DNA of 64,000 nucleotides from Jeotgalibaca sp. MA1X17-3 (GCF_021513155.1 NZ_CP090983.1:868001-932000), one strand, 5' to 3'; counted from the first letter of the stretch, positions 8,577 through 17,574 are shown. The notes: a model not told the origin generated them from the sequence alone. A program made the numbers and translations.

Positions 8577-10388
8577 ATGGCAACAGAAGAAATGAAAAAA
8601 CGTTCTGAAGTTCCAGTAGAACTTACTTGGGATCTTGGAGCAATATTTGAATCAGAAGAAGCATTTGAAAAAGAAGTTGATTCCTTAAAAGAAAAAGTAG
8701 AAAATTTTGTAGAAAAATATACAGGAAATCTGAAAAATCAAGAAACGGTTATGGACTCCTTTCACGACTATGAAAAGATTTTGGTATCTGCTTCCTTAGT
8801 AAACCACTATGCTTTTTTACCAGAGTCTACTGATCTAACAAATCCTAAAAATACAATTCAATCACGTAAAATGGAAAATTTATTGGCAAATGTTTTTGCT
8901 TCCTTGTCTTTCTTTATGTCTGAACTCACTCAATTGGATGATGAGCTGTTAGATGAAGTAGCAAAAACTGAACCGAAATTCCAATCTTTTATTCGTCATA
9001 CAAAAAAAGATAAAAAAGTACAACTAGATCCTACTGTAGAAAAGGCTTTAGCTCAACTATCTCCAACCTTAAATGCTCCTATTAATATCTATGAACAAGC
9101 TCGCTTAGCTGACATGGATTTTGGTAGCTTTACGGTTGATGGGACAGAATATCCATTAAGTTTTGTTTCCTATGAAGAATTTTATATGTATCATAATGAC
9201 ACGAAGATTCGACGAGCGGCATTTGATAAATTTTCTAGTGTTTTAAAACAATATGAAAATGTAACAGCTGCAGCTTATTACACGAAAGTACAAACAGAAA
9301 AAACAATTGCTACCATGCGTGGTTTTGATTCGGTCTTTGATTATCTTTTATATGATCAAGAAGTTGATCGTGAAATGTACAACCGTCAAATTGATGTAAT
9401 CATGTCCGATTTAGCTCCGGTTATGCAAAAATATATAACACATTTAAAAGAGGTAAAAGGACTTGATAAAGTTACTTATGCCGATTTAAAGATTGACTTA
9501 GATCCAGAATATTCACCAAAAGTTACTGTAGAAACTTCTAAAGAATTAGTTAAAGATGCTATTTCCATCCTAGGAGAAGAGTATACCGAAATGATTTTGA
9601 AAGCTTATCCAGAGCGTTGGGTAGACTTTGCTCAAAATGTTGGGAAATCTACTGGAGGATTCTGTACAATCGTGCCAGGAGTTCATCCGTATGTTTTAAT
9701 GAACTGGAATGATCAACTAAGTAATGTCTATACATTAATTCATGAATTTGGTCATGCAGGGCAAATGATGTTAGCAGAAGAAAATAATTCTGTACTAGGA
9801 GATAGTCCTTCTTTATATTTGATTGAAGCGCCATCTACATTTAATGAATTACTATTAACGGACTCGCTCACACATAAAACAGATGATCCACGCATGGAAC
9901 GATTTGCCTTAACAAAAATGCTAACGGATACTTACTTCCATAATTATGTAACTCATTTATTGGAAGCAGCCTACCAAAGAGAAGTATATAAAATGGTGGA
10001 TGAAGGAATTAGTTTTGATGCAGCTAAATTAAGCGAAATTAAACGCAATGTATTGGAACAATTCTGGGGCGATGCAGTTGAAATTAATCCAGGAGCAGAA
10101 CTAACATGGATGCGACAATCACATTATTATATGGGATTATATTCGTACACGTATTCTGCAGGATTGACGATTGCGACTCAAGCATTTCTACATGTGAAAG
10201 AAGAAGGTCAACCAGCTGTTGAAAATTGGTTGAAGTTCTTGAAGAGTGGAGATCAATTCCGTTCTGCAGAAGCAGCAGCTGTTGCTGGAGTAGACATTAA
10301 AACAGATAAACCATTGAAGGATACCATCCAATATTTAGATGATTCTGTAGAACGTATTATTCAACTAACCAAAGAACTATCCAATTAA
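8577..10388 (+). CDS. pepF: Oligoendopeptidase F (M3 metallopeptidase)
   Basis: 603 residues, full length for PepF. The zinc-binding HEFGH is at residues 389-393 with a downstream Glu in EAPSTFNE. N-terminal oligo-F domain begins after the phrase ELTWDLGAIF. Cytoplasmic enzyme that cuts medium-length peptides (about 7-17 residues in the family), completing peptide use after uptake. Single-gene unit with its own terminator at 10401. Confidence 0.93.
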   Translation: MATEEMKKRSEVPVELTWDLGAIFESEEAFEKEVDSLKEKVENFVEKYTGNLKNQETVMDSFHDYEKILVSASLVNHYAFLPESTDLTNPKNTIQSRKMENLLANVFASLSFFMSELTQLDDELLDEVAKTEPKFQSFIRHTKKDKKVQLDPTVEKALAQLSPTLNAPINIYEQARLADMDFGSFTVDGTEYPLSFVSYEEFYMYHNDTKIRRAAFDKFSSVLKQYENVTAAAYYTKVQTEKTIATMRGFDSVFDYLLYDQEVDREMYNRQIDVIMSDLAPVMQKYITHLKEVKGLDKVTYADLKIDLDPEYSPKVTVETSKELVKDAISILGEEYTEMILKAYPERWVDFAQNVGKSTGGFCTIVPGVHPYVLMNWNDQLSNVYTLIHEFGHAGQMMLAEENNSVLGDSPSLYLIEAPSTFNELLLTDSLTHKTDDPRMERFALTKMLTDTYFHNYVTHLLEAAYQREVYKMVDEGISFDAAKLSEIKRNVLEQFWGDAVEINPGAELTWMRQSHYYMGLYSYTYSAGLTIATQAFLHVKEEGQPAVENWLKFLKSGDQFRSAEAAAVAGVDIKTDKPLKDTIQYLDDSVERIIQLTKELSN

Positions 10389-10400
10389 GCAATTTAAAGA

Positions 10401-10427
10401 AGCAGGATGAAAATCCTGTTTTTTTTA
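10401..10427 (+). terminator. Intrinsic terminator of pepF
   Basis: Stem 10401-10408 with 10413-10420, GAAA loop, then eight T. Confidence 0.85.
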
Positions 10428-10500
10428 TAGATTTTTATAATCAAATGAGTGAAGTGATAAAACTATTTAAATAATTAATTAAAAATAAATGAGAAAACAG

Positions 10501-10529
10501 TTGACAAGGAACTCAATATCTAATAGAAT
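10501..10529 (+). promoter_or_regulatory. Promoter of the T-box transporter operon
   Basis: Perfect -35 TTGACA (10501-10506), 17-nt spacer, -10 TAGAAT (10524-10529). Predicted start near 10536, which begins the T-box leader. Confidence 0.85.
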
Positions 10530-10535
10530 ACATAA

Positions 10536-10806
10536 ATAACAAGACAACTAAATAAACAACATCAATGATGAAGAGAGTAAATCAGAATATTTTTCTAAAG
10601 CGAGCTAGGACAGAGTGGAAGCCTAGTAGAAAAAGTTTGATTGAAACGCACTTCATGGATGGAGAAGTGAACGTTAAGTAGCTTCTTCCGCATTTCAGGC
10701 GTTACTAAAATGAGGTGGATTTGTCATATGGACAGATCAACTAGAGTGGTACCGCGGAATCATATAAATTGACCCGTCTCTTGCGATAGCAGGGGACGGT
10801 TTTTTG
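10536..10806 (+). promoter_or_regulatory. T-box riboswitch leader of the amino-acid ABC transporter operon
   Basis: T-box signature AGAGTGGTACCGCGG at 10743-10757, followed by a terminator with 11-bp stem (10774-10784 with 10789-10799) and a T tract. Stem I is visible: base ATGAAG (10567-10572) with CTTCAT (10651-10656), AGTA loop-E element at 10576-10579, AATCA (10580-10584) with TGATT (10638-10642), and the distal AGCGAG...GGAAGC segment at 10600-10622. The specifier loop 3' side is GAAACGCA at 10643-10650. The codon is ambiguous: AAC (Asn), CGC (Arg) or ACG (Thr) can each be read. Uncharged tRNA would stabilise the antiterminator and turn on the three downstream genes. Confidence 0.93.
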
Positions 10807-10867
10807 TTATCTAAAATAACAAGAATGCTTCTACATAAGTGATTAAGTAAAATATAAAAGGAGAGAT

Positions 10868-11524
10868 TTGGAAACTATGTCGATAGAATTTTTACGAACC
10901 TATTTACCACTTTATTTTCAAGGTGCAGGATACACTGTAGCCTTATCATTAATCGCAATTGTAATAGGGGTTCTTCTAGGATCTTTATTAGCGATTATGA
11001 AAATGTCTGACAACCGATTTATTTACCATCTCTCTAATGCATATATTCAAGTAGTTCGCGGAACACCATTACTAGTTCAATTATTTATAATCTATTATGG
11101 TTTATTTATGATTATTGAATTGCCTGATTTTGTTTCTGGAGTGATAACCGTAGCATTGAATTCAGCCGCCTATATTGCTGAAATTATCCGTGCGGGAATT
11201 CAAGCGGTAGATAAAGGACAAATGGAAGCTGCTCGTTCTATTGGAATGAGTCACAATCTAGCGATGAAAAAAATCATTTATCCACAAGCATTAAAAAATA
11301 TTCTTCCAGCATTAGGAAATGAGTTTATTACCTTGATGAAAGAATCAGCAATCATCTCGGTAATAGGGATGAGAGAACTTATGTTTAATGCACAAATCGT
11401 TTATGGAGCTACTTATAAACCATTCTTACCTTATATAATTGCAGCTGTATTCTACTTCGTCTTGACAACCATTGCTTCAACATTACTAGGAATTTTTGAA
11501 AGAAGGTTAAAACAAAGTGATTAA
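10868..11524 (+). CDS. Polar amino-acid ABC transporter permease
   Basis: 218 residues, usual length for HisM/GlnP-type permeases, with about five membrane segments and the EAA loop near residues 120-145 (EAARSIGMSHNLAMKKIIYP). First gene after the T-box leader. The start is TTG at 10868 (behind AAGGAGAGA) or the ATG at 10877; TTG fits the RBS spacing better. Overlaps the ATPase gene by 8 bases, so the two are coupled. The substrate is set by the specifier codon of the leader, which I cannot fix. Confidence 0.9.
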   Translation: METMSIEFLRTYLPLYFQGAGYTVALSLIAIVIGVLLGSLLAIMKMSDNRFIYHLSNAYIQVVRGTPLLVQLFIIYYGLFMIIELPDFVSGVITVALNSAAYIAEIIRAGIQAVDKGQMEAARSIGMSHNLAMKKIIYPQALKNILPALGNEFITLMKESAIISVIGMRELMFNAQIVYGATYKPFLPYIIAAVFYFVLTTIASTLLGIFERRLKQSD

Positions 11525-12239
11525 AACAACTGATTTAAGAAAATCGTTTGGAGATAAGGAAGTACTTAAAGGAATTAATGAAGAAGTGAAAGATGGAGAA
11601 GTGGTCGTTGTAATAGGACCTTCAGGATCTGGTAAGAGTACTTTCCTTCGTTGCCTTAACTTATTAGAAGACCCTACATCCGGTCAAATAATTTTTGAAG
11701 ACCAAGTAATCAATGAGAAGAACGTAAATATTGATCAAATTCGTACTAAAATGGGAATGGTTTTCCAGGGTTTTAATCTCTTTCCTCATTTAACAGTCAT
11801 GCAAAATATTACGATTGGACCTCATCAAATAAAGAAACTAAGTCAAGAAGATGCTAAAAAAGTTGGAATGAAGTTATTGGAAAGCATGGGATTAGCAGAT
11901 AAAGCAGATGCGTATCCAAGCTCACTATCAGGAGGACAAAAACAAAGGATTGCGATTGCTAGAGCATTAGCAATGGAACCTCAAATGATGTTGTTTGATG
12001 AACCAACTTCTGCTCTGGATCCCGAAATGGTTGGAGAAGTTCTACAAGTAATGAAAAGACTTGCTGAACAAGGAATGACCATGATTGTGGTGACACATGA
12101 AATGGGATTTGCTAGAGAGGTTGGAGATCGTATTATTTTTATGGATGATGGGATGGTTGTAGAGAGAGGAAAACCGAATGATATCTTTGATCACCCACAA
12201 CATGCACGAACAATCGATTTTCTTTCTAAAATATTGTAA
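11517..12239 (+). CDS. Polar amino-acid ABC transporter ATP-binding protein
   Basis: 240 residues with complete ABC motifs: Walker A GPSGSGKST (near residue 34), Q-loop MVFQGFNLFPH, signature LSGGQKQR, Walker B MLFDEPTSALD, and H-loop VTHEMG. GlnQ/HisP subfamily, energising import of an amino acid. Start GTG at 11517 overlaps the permease stop. Pairs with the permease and the binding lipoprotein on either side. Confidence 0.93.
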   Translation: MIKTTDLRKSFGDKEVLKGINEEVKDGEVVVVIGPSGSGKSTFLRCLNLLEDPTSGQIIFEDQVINEKNVNIDQIRTKMGMVFQGFNLFPHLTVMQNITIGPHQIKKLSQEDAKKVGMKLLESMGLADKADAYPSSLSGGQKQRIAIARALAMEPQMMLFDEPTSALDPEMVGEVLQVMKRLAEQGMTMIVVTHEMGFAREVGDRIIFMDDGMVVERGKPNDIFDHPQHARTIDFLSKIL

Positions 12240-12279
12240 TATGTTTTACTAAAAATGAAATGAATTAGGGGGAAGTAAT

Positions 12280-13152
12280 ATGAAAAAGAATTGGTTAAAA
12301 GGAATACTCGGAACAATGTCAATACTTGCTTTAGCAGCCTGTGGAGGAGAAACTGGAACAAGTGATTCTTCAGAAGGAATGGGTTCAGCGAACTCTGAAT
12401 CAGAAGTAGTCCTTACTGATGATAGTAAATTAGCAGATATTCAAGAGAAGGGCGAATTAGTAATGGCAACAACTGCTGATTATCCGCCTTATGAGTGGCA
12501 TTTAGTAAAAGATGGAAAAGATGAAATTGTTGGATTCGAGATTGATATCGCAAAAGCAATTGCGGAAGAAATTGGAGTAGAGTTAGTTATAAAAGATATG
12601 GACTTTGATGGTCTGATCCCTGCTTTGACTACTGGGAAAGTGGATATTGTTCTAGCAGGAATGAATCCAACTCCAAAACGTGCAGAGAGTGTTGATTTTA
12701 CGGACGTTTACATTTCTCAAAAAGATGTAGTATTGATTAGAAAAGAAGATGCTGATAAATACACTTCTAAAGAATCATTGACAGACGCTAAATGGGCAAC
12801 ACAAAAATCAACCATCCAAGAAGATTTTATTAAAGAAGAATTTGCTGATTCTTATCTACAATCGGTTGGTAAGTGGGGAACGGCAATCCTATCATTAAAT
12901 ACTAAAAAAGTGGATGCAATCTTGATGGTAGATAATACAGCTGGTCGTTATGCAGATGAAAATGAAAACTTAATGATTGCAGAATTGGATATTGAAAGTT
13001 CACCAAATGAAGCAGCTGTTGCTGTTGCAAAAGATAATGGTAGCTTACTAGCAAAAGTAAATGAAATCATTGATGAAATGAAAGCCTCTGGGGACATTGA
13101 TCAATTAATATCAGACAATGTTCAATTAATGGAAGAAAATACAATAGAATAA
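12280..13152 (+). CDS. Amino-acid-binding lipoprotein of the T-box-controlled ABC transporter
   Basis: 290 residues. Signal peptide with lipobox ALAAC (Cys near residue 21), Ser/Glu linker, then an SBP_bac_3 domain from about residue 55: ELVMATTADYPPYE, GFEIDIAKAIA, FDGLIPALTTGKVD and MNPTPKRAESVDFT are the family hallmarks. Captures a polar amino acid outside the membrane for the two upstream gene products. A glutamine, arginine or asparagine/aspartate ligand all fit the family. The operon ends at the terminator at 13151. Confidence 0.92.
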   Translation: MKKNWLKGILGTMSILALAACGGETGTSDSSEGMGSANSESEVVLTDDSKLADIQEKGELVMATTADYPPYEWHLVKDGKDEIVGFEIDIAKAIAEEIGVELVIKDMDFDGLIPALTTGKVDIVLAGMNPTPKRAESVDFTDVYISQKDVVLIRKEDADKYTSKESLTDAKWATQKSTIQEDFIKEEFADSYLQSVGKWGTAILSLNTKKVDAILMVDNTAGRYADENENLMIAELDIESSPNEAAVAVAKDNGSLLAKVNEIIDEMKASGDIDQLISDNVQLMEENTIE

Positions 13153-13198
13153 AAACAAAAAAGATACTCCATAAAATTGGAGTATCTTTTTTGTTTTT
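13151..13198. terminator. Bidirectional terminator
   Basis: 20-bp stem 13151-13170 with 13179-13198, loop ATAAAATT; serves the + transporter operon and the - YwlG gene. Confidence 0.9.
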
Positions 13199-13751
13199 AT
13201 TGTAGACGCTCATCGTAATGGGCACGTTCACCACCAATAGATTTAGGACGAGTTCGAGCAGCAGAAATGATTGCTCCTCCAATATTTTTAACGGATAAGC
13301 GTACGGGTACTACAACTGGAATCATGTGCATACCGATAAAGGTCTGCCCGATATCAAGACCTGCTTTGGCTTCTACTTCTTCAACTAAAACCGGATTTTC
13401 AATACCATGATATGCAGCTGTTGCGAAACTTCCTCCACCTTTCAACCAAGGGATTGCATTGACAATTGTATAACGTTCTTTTTTTGCTATTCTTTTATCA
13501 ATCACGAGAGAACGATTTAGATGTTCACAACATTGAGCTGCTAATATGAGTTGATGTTGTCGTAATACTTTCTTAACGGTATCAAAAATTACTTTACCTA
13601 CCTCTTCACTAGAAGAGGTACCAATTGTTTCACTTAAAACTTCACTAGAAGAACAACCTACTACTACAATATCTCCTTCTTCTAACTTTGAAACGGAAAT
13701 GAGTTCTCGCAATGCGTTTTCTGTTTGCATTCTAATTTCTTCTAACATCAT
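13197..13751 (-). CDS. ywlG: UPF0340 / YwlG-family protein (DUF436, TIGR01440)
   Basis: 184 residues, family length. Recognised from the N-terminal GCSSSEVLSETIGTSSS pattern, the AAQCCEHLNRSLV core and the GQTFIGMHMIPV motif. Conserved in Firmicutes, function not established; the CCEH and His residues suggest a ligand- or metal-binding site, which is inference. RBS AAAAGGAG precedes the ATG on the minus strand. Its stop overlaps the shared terminator. Confidence 0.88.
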   Translation of the reverse strand: MMLEEIRMQTENALRELISVSKLEEGDIVVVGCSSSEVLSETIGTSSSEEVGKVIFDTVKKVLRQHQLILAAQCCEHLNRSLVIDKRIAKKERYTIVNAIPWLKGGGSFATAAYHGIENPVLVEEVEAKAGLDIGQTFIGMHMIPVVVPVRLSVKNIGGAIISAARTRPKSIGGERAHYDERLQ

Positions 13752-13843
13752 AAAACTCCTTTTTTTCTAGACCTAGTCCTCGTCTCTTCCTTTCTATTAT
13801 CTAACAAAAACACTATTTTGTCATCTTATTAAAGGAAAGAGAA

Positions 13844-13874
13844 CCCCTTCATCTTTTAAAGCAAGATGAAGGGG
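13844..13874 (-). terminator. Hairpin downstream of the PadR-DUF1700 operon
   Basis: 12-bp stem CCCCTTCATCTT (13844-13855) with AAGATGAAGGGG (13863-13874). The minus-strand 3' side is only moderately T-rich, so termination may be weak. Confidence 0.55.
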
Positions 13875-13880
13875 AGGGGA

Positions 13881-14864
13881 TTATCTGTAGTCTCTTCTAT
13901 TAGTAATCACTTCAGTTATGGCAGCAAAAACAGCAAATAAAATTCCAACAATAGGAAAAACAATCCATGCAACACCCCAATTGTTATTGAAGAATCCTTG
14001 GTATAGGTAATATAGGGTTGCAATAGGGAAAATAATATTTGCAACGGAATCAGTGAGTGTATTTACTTTTACTTGAGCGCGTGTGTGTGACCCAATCGTA
14101 AGTAATTTCTGAAAGGTATTCTTTTGAATTCCGTAATAAATAAATAGAAAAACACCGATAGCTACAAAGCCTAGTAGAAATACAATAGAAAGAGGATATT
14201 GATCCCCTAATAATGTAACAGTCAGTAAGAGACTAATGGGACCTAGAATACAAAGAACAACTCCAATTGCTATTGCATAAGCAAAACGTGGGTTAAATGA
14301 ATCATATTCTACTTTTATACGTGAGTAGGTTCGTGGATCAAGATTCAATATCTTTTTTTCGAAAGGATAGTTTGCTTCTTTTAGTCCAAAAATAATAAAG
14401 AGTCCAATACTTATAGCTACAATCAGAAGTAGGGTTGCAATTGCGATTACTCCACTTACATTTTCAGAAATGGATGGAAAGAGAAATTGGAAAAATGAAA
14501 TGACAGAAAAAAATAGAGCTACTGCAATAATACAAAGAAATACACCTAGTGCAATAGCAAAAGCGAATTTATGACGATGCTCTAAATAATCTTCTGCATC
14601 ATCATCGCTTAAATAAATTTCATTTTTATTTTCTGTAAAAGAGTCATCTTCAGGTGAAATATTATATTCATCGATTATTTCATCAATATTTCCAAATTCT
14701 GTTAATACAGTTCCAATTGCTTCATTTTCATTTACACCATCTGCTTTTAAATCTTGATATTTATCCTCCATGTTACGGAGCATATCTTCCTTTAGACGGA
14801 TCATTTCTGCTGTCTGCGGAAGATTAATAAATACAGATTCGACATAATTGTATATCGTATTCAT
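13881..14864 (-). CDS. DUF1700/HAAS-domain membrane protein
   Basis: 327 residues. The N-terminal 70 residues form the helical HAAS/permease-prefix domain (LPQTAEMIRLKEDMLRNMED, then EFGNIDEIIDEY), followed by a linker and about six to seven membrane segments from residue 100 on, in two similar halves. Such proteins are commonly encoded just after a PadR regulator, as here; the PadR stop overlaps this gene's AGGAGGA RBS. The family is thought to act in membrane stress or envelope sensing; the exact function is unknown. Confidence 0.82.
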   Translation of the reverse strand: MNTIYNYVESVFINLPQTAEMIRLKEDMLRNMEDKYQDLKADGVNENEAIGTVLTEFGNIDEIIDEYNISPEDDSFTENKNEIYLSDDDAEDYLEHRHKFAFAIALGVFLCIIAVALFFSVISFFQFLFPSISENVSGVIAIATLLLIVAISIGLFIIFGLKEANYPFEKKILNLDPRTYSRIKVEYDSFNPRFAYAIAIGVVLCILGPISLLLTVTLLGDQYPLSIVFLLGFVAIGVFLFIYYGIQKNTFQKLLTIGSHTRAQVKVNTLTDSVANIIFPIATLYYLYQGFFNNNWGVAWIVFPIVGILFAVFAAITEVITNRRDYR

Positions 14865-14875
14865 TTTTTCTCCTC

Positions 14876-15213
14876 CTAAATAGTTTCTCTATTACGATTG
14901 GTAAAACGATCGATTAATAATTTAGTTTCTTGCCATTCTAAAACCTTCTCTTGATAAACTGCTTTTCCTAAAGGAGTAATGGTGTAATAGGTTCGTGGCT
15001 TTCCAAAAGATTCACTGCTAGCATAGGAGCGAATAAGTTCTTTTTTTCAAGCCGAGCAAAAGCAGAATAGAGTGTTGTTTCTTTCATTACATATGTATTT
15101 TTAGAAATAGTTTTAATGGTACTAGAAATTTGGTATCCATAAGAATCTTCTTCTAATAATACAGACAAAATAATCAAATCATTAAACCCTCGCATAACAT
15201 CACTTGTAATCAT
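14876..15213 (-). CDS. PadR-family transcriptional regulator, frame broken near 15045
   Basis: Winged-helix repressor. The N-terminus MRGFNDLIILSVLLEEDSYGYQI and the winged-helix segment KETTLYSAFARLEKK are typical PadR. As written the frame stops at 14968 (81 residues); adding one base to the A7 run (minus strand, T7 at 15043-15049) restores the rest, including GKPRTYYTITPLGK, to a stop at 14876-14878: 112 residues, the normal PadR length. It is the first gene of a two-gene unit and probably represses its own promoter through the inverted repeat upstream. Confidence 0.85.
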
Positions 15214-15232
15214 AAAATCACCTCTTTACTCC

Positions 15233-15279
15233 ACCTGTCGTAGTAACAAAAGTATACCATGATTACTACGACAGGTAAA
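15233..15279 (-). promoter_or_regulatory. PadR promoter with a 14-bp inverted-repeat operator
   Basis: Perfect inverted repeat ACCTGTCGTAGTAA (15233-15246) and TTACTACGACAGGT (15263-15276) with a 16-nt spacer. On the minus strand a -10 TATACT (15256-15251) lies in the spacer and a -35 TTTACC (15279-15274) overlaps the outer arm at 17-nt spacing, so a bound regulator would block RNA polymerase. Confidence 0.8.
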
Positions 15280-15394
15280 GTAAAATAGCTAGATAAGTTC
15301 TTATTGAATAGATAAATATTTACCTTAGCAAAAAATGAAAGCACTTTATGAGATAAATCTAATGAATAATGACCTATCGTTCGTGTATAAGCTA

Positions 15395-15422
15395 TTTACT
15401 TTTTTAAAAAGAAACATATAAT
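15395..15422 (+). promoter_or_regulatory. Probable promoter of the purine permease gene
   Basis: -35-like TTTACT (15395-15400), 16-nt spacer, -10 TATAAT (15417-15422). Confidence 0.5.
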
Positions 15423-15455
15423 GACTTCAACAGATATAAACGAATGAAAAATTAA

Positions 15456-15476
15456 TACGAACGTTAAAGGTTCGTA
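15456..15476 (+). repeat. Inverted repeat just upstream of the permease start
   Basis: TACGAAC (15456-15462) and GTTCGTA (15470-15476), 7-nt spacer, ending eight bases before the RBS. CGAAC half-sites recall PurR boxes; a further CGTTCG lies at 15378-15383. Operator role is inference. Confidence 0.45.
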
Positions 15477-15493
15477 AATAGGAGGGTTTAATT

Positions 15494-16873
15494 TTGGAAG
15501 GTGAACTAACAAAACCGATTGGATTGGCAAATGAAAGACCTATCGAAGCTAATCAACGGAAAGATGATGAATTGTATTATGGAGTAGAAGATAGTCCTAA
15601 TTTTGTGACTACAACTGTTCTGGGTTTCCAAAATGTCATTACAGCTTTTGGAGGTTTAGTTGCCGTTCCACTTATTATTGCAGGTATGGCTGGATTTGGA
15701 GTTACGGACACTGCTTATTTAGTCAGTGCAGCATTACTTGCATCAGGGATTGTTTCGATTATCCAATCAAAAGGTGTTGGGCCAAAAGCTTTCCGTGTTG
15801 GTGGAGGCTTACCAACTATTATGGGGACTGATTTTGCTTTTGTTGGTCCTGCTGCTTCTGTTATTGCAGTTGGAGGAATTGGTGCTTACTTCGGTGGAAC
15901 CATGATGGCGTCTGTTTTGGAAATTGGTATGAGTTACTTTGTAAAACCTCTAATGAAATTCTTCCCTCCAGTTGTTACAGGTTCTGTTATTTCTTTAATG
16001 GGGATGACCTTGATGTCTGTAGCGATGGAATGGGCTGCTGGTGGAGTAGGAGCTGCTACTTATGGAGATCCTCGTAACATTCTTATTGCAGTATTTGTCT
16101 TTTTGGTTATTGCTCTAATCAATCATTATGCTGGACAGAAAATTGGACCAATGGCTGTACTAATTGGTGCAGTAATCGGTTATATCGTTTGTATTCCTTT
16201 AGGAATGGTAAATTTTTCTTTAATATCAGATGCAGCTTGGTTTGCTTGGCCACAAATATTTAAATATGGTGTTACTTTTAAATTACAATATGCAATTCCT
16301 TTTATTACTGGCTATTTAGTAACCGTTATTGAAACCGTTGGAGTTATGCAAACGTTAGGTCAAGTTACTAAAACAGAATTAAGTGATGAACGAATTGCAG
16401 CTGGTGTAAGAGCAGACGGGGTAGGGAGTTTCTTATCTCCCATTATTGGATCCGGACCTGCAGCAACTTTTAGTCAAAATGCTGGATTAATTCCTTTAAC
16501 TAAAAATGCTTCTCGTAAAGTTGCTGTTGCAGCAGGGTATATTATGATTTTAATGAGTTTTTTCCCTAAGTTTTCCACATTAGTTTCTATCATGCCTATG
16601 CCTGTATTAGGTGGAGCAGGAATCTTAATGTTTGGGACTGTAGCAGCTGCTGGAATCCAATCTTTATCACGTGTTCATTTTAATAACCGAAATATGATTA
16701 TTGTAGCATCAGCTATTGGAGTAGGGCTTGGAGTAGCTTTCCGTCCGGAAGTAACTGCTTCTTTACCTGGATTTTTAAGTGGATTATTCTCTTCGGGAAT
16801 TTCTGCTGGTACGATTGTAGCACTTGTGTTAAATATTATTTTAAAAGAAAAACCTGAGGAAGCAGTAAACTAA
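15494..16873 (+). CDS. NCS2-family purine (xanthine/uric acid type) permease
   Basis: 459 residues, about 12-14 membrane segments. NCS2 hallmarks: the VGPKAFRVGGGLPTIMGTDF segment near residue 100 and the motif FSQNAGLIPLT near residue 330, where the Gln rather than Glu favours purine (xanthine/urate) over uracil transport. Imports a nucleobase with a cation. Start is TTG at 15494 behind AGGAGG. CGAAC inverted repeats upstream are compatible with PurR control. Single-gene unit with a terminator. Confidence 0.88.
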   Translation: MEGELTKPIGLANERPIEANQRKDDELYYGVEDSPNFVTTTVLGFQNVITAFGGLVAVPLIIAGMAGFGVTDTAYLVSAALLASGIVSIIQSKGVGPKAFRVGGGLPTIMGTDFAFVGPAASVIAVGGIGAYFGGTMMASVLEIGMSYFVKPLMKFFPPVVTGSVISLMGMTLMSVAMEWAAGGVGAATYGDPRNILIAVFVFLVIALINHYAGQKIGPMAVLIGAVIGYIVCIPLGMVNFSLISDAAWFAWPQIFKYGVTFKLQYAIPFITGYLVTVIETVGVMQTLGQVTKTELSDERIAAGVRADGVGSFLSPIIGSGPAATFSQNAGLIPLTKNASRKVAVAAGYIMILMSFFPKFSTLVSIMPMPVLGGAGILMFGTVAAAGIQSLSRVHFNNRNMIIVASAIGVGLGVAFRPEVTASLPGFLSGLFSSGISAGTIVALVLNIILKEKPEEAVN

Positions 16874-16887
16874 ATTTTGAAAACTAG

Positions 16888-16924
16888 AAAAGGTTGAGAC
16901 GAAAAATGTCTCAACCTTTTTTTG
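16888..16924. terminator. Bidirectional terminator
   Basis: 13-bp stem 16888-16900 with 16908-16920, loop GAAAAAT, T tract on + and A tract upstream for the convergent gene. Confidence 0.88.
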
Positions 16925-16943
16925 CGGATTTATTTGTAATTAC

Positions 16944-17389
16944 TTAGGTCGTTTGATCTAAAATCTGGACGAAAAGGTGGCGGAATTTCTCAGAGTCTTG
17001 AAGAGTAAAAGGTTTAGGACCTTTTGTTCTTTTACCACTTTTACGAATTTGTGCACTTAAATAACGATCATGTAAAAGTTTTTCAATATTGCTAGTTGTA
17101 TATTCAAAACCTTTATGATGTAAAATGGTACATCCTTTTCCTAAAGCGAGGGATGCTAAACCATAATCTTGTGTAATTAAGATATCGCCACGACGAGCAA
17201 CTTGCATGATTTTGTAATCAGCAGCTTCTGCAGAAGAATCAACATAAATAACTTCTACATGTGGAGGCTGTTCTTTGGTAGAATAATGGGCAAAACTACT
17301 TACTAAGACAATCGGTATGTTTCTTTTTTTGTTTCTTCTATAGCCACATTTTTAACTGGACTGGCATCCCCATCAATCATTACTTTCAT
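16944..17389 (-). CDS. YaiI/YqxD (DUF188, UPF0178) protein, frame broken near 17325
   Basis: NYN/PIN-like fold protein, family length about 150 residues. The true N-terminus starts at ATG 17389 with KVMIDGDASPVK, behind AAGGAAG; the frame is interrupted at an A7 run (T7 on + near 17322-17330) and resumes as ITQDYGLASLALGKG with the C-terminal GPKPFTLQD signature. Adding one A gives 148 residues. Conserved Asp residues in IDGDA and TQDYG match the predicted nuclease-like site, but no activity is established. Confidence 0.82.
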
Positions 17390-17489
17390 TTGTGTCACTT
17401 CCTTTGTATTCATTTTAGCAAAGGAATAGCATAAATCATATGAAAAATACGAAGAAGTATAAATTATCATTAAATTAGATTGGCTATTC

Positions 17490-17518
17490 TTGTAATTTCT
17501 GCATAAACCATTTATGAT
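17490..17518 (+). promoter_or_regulatory. Predicted promoter of mvaS
   Basis: -35 TTGTAA (17490-17495), 17-nt spacer, -10 TATGAT (17513-17518). Confidence 0.6.
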
Positions 17519-17574
17519 AAAAAGAACGAGATCCTACAATAATAGAAATGAGTAGAACAGATAAGGAGCATGTT

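Noticed and set aside
15423..15493. Guanine/xanthine riboswitch upstream of the purine permease
   Set aside because: No purine or xanthine aptamer core is recognisable; only inverted CGAAC repeats are present.
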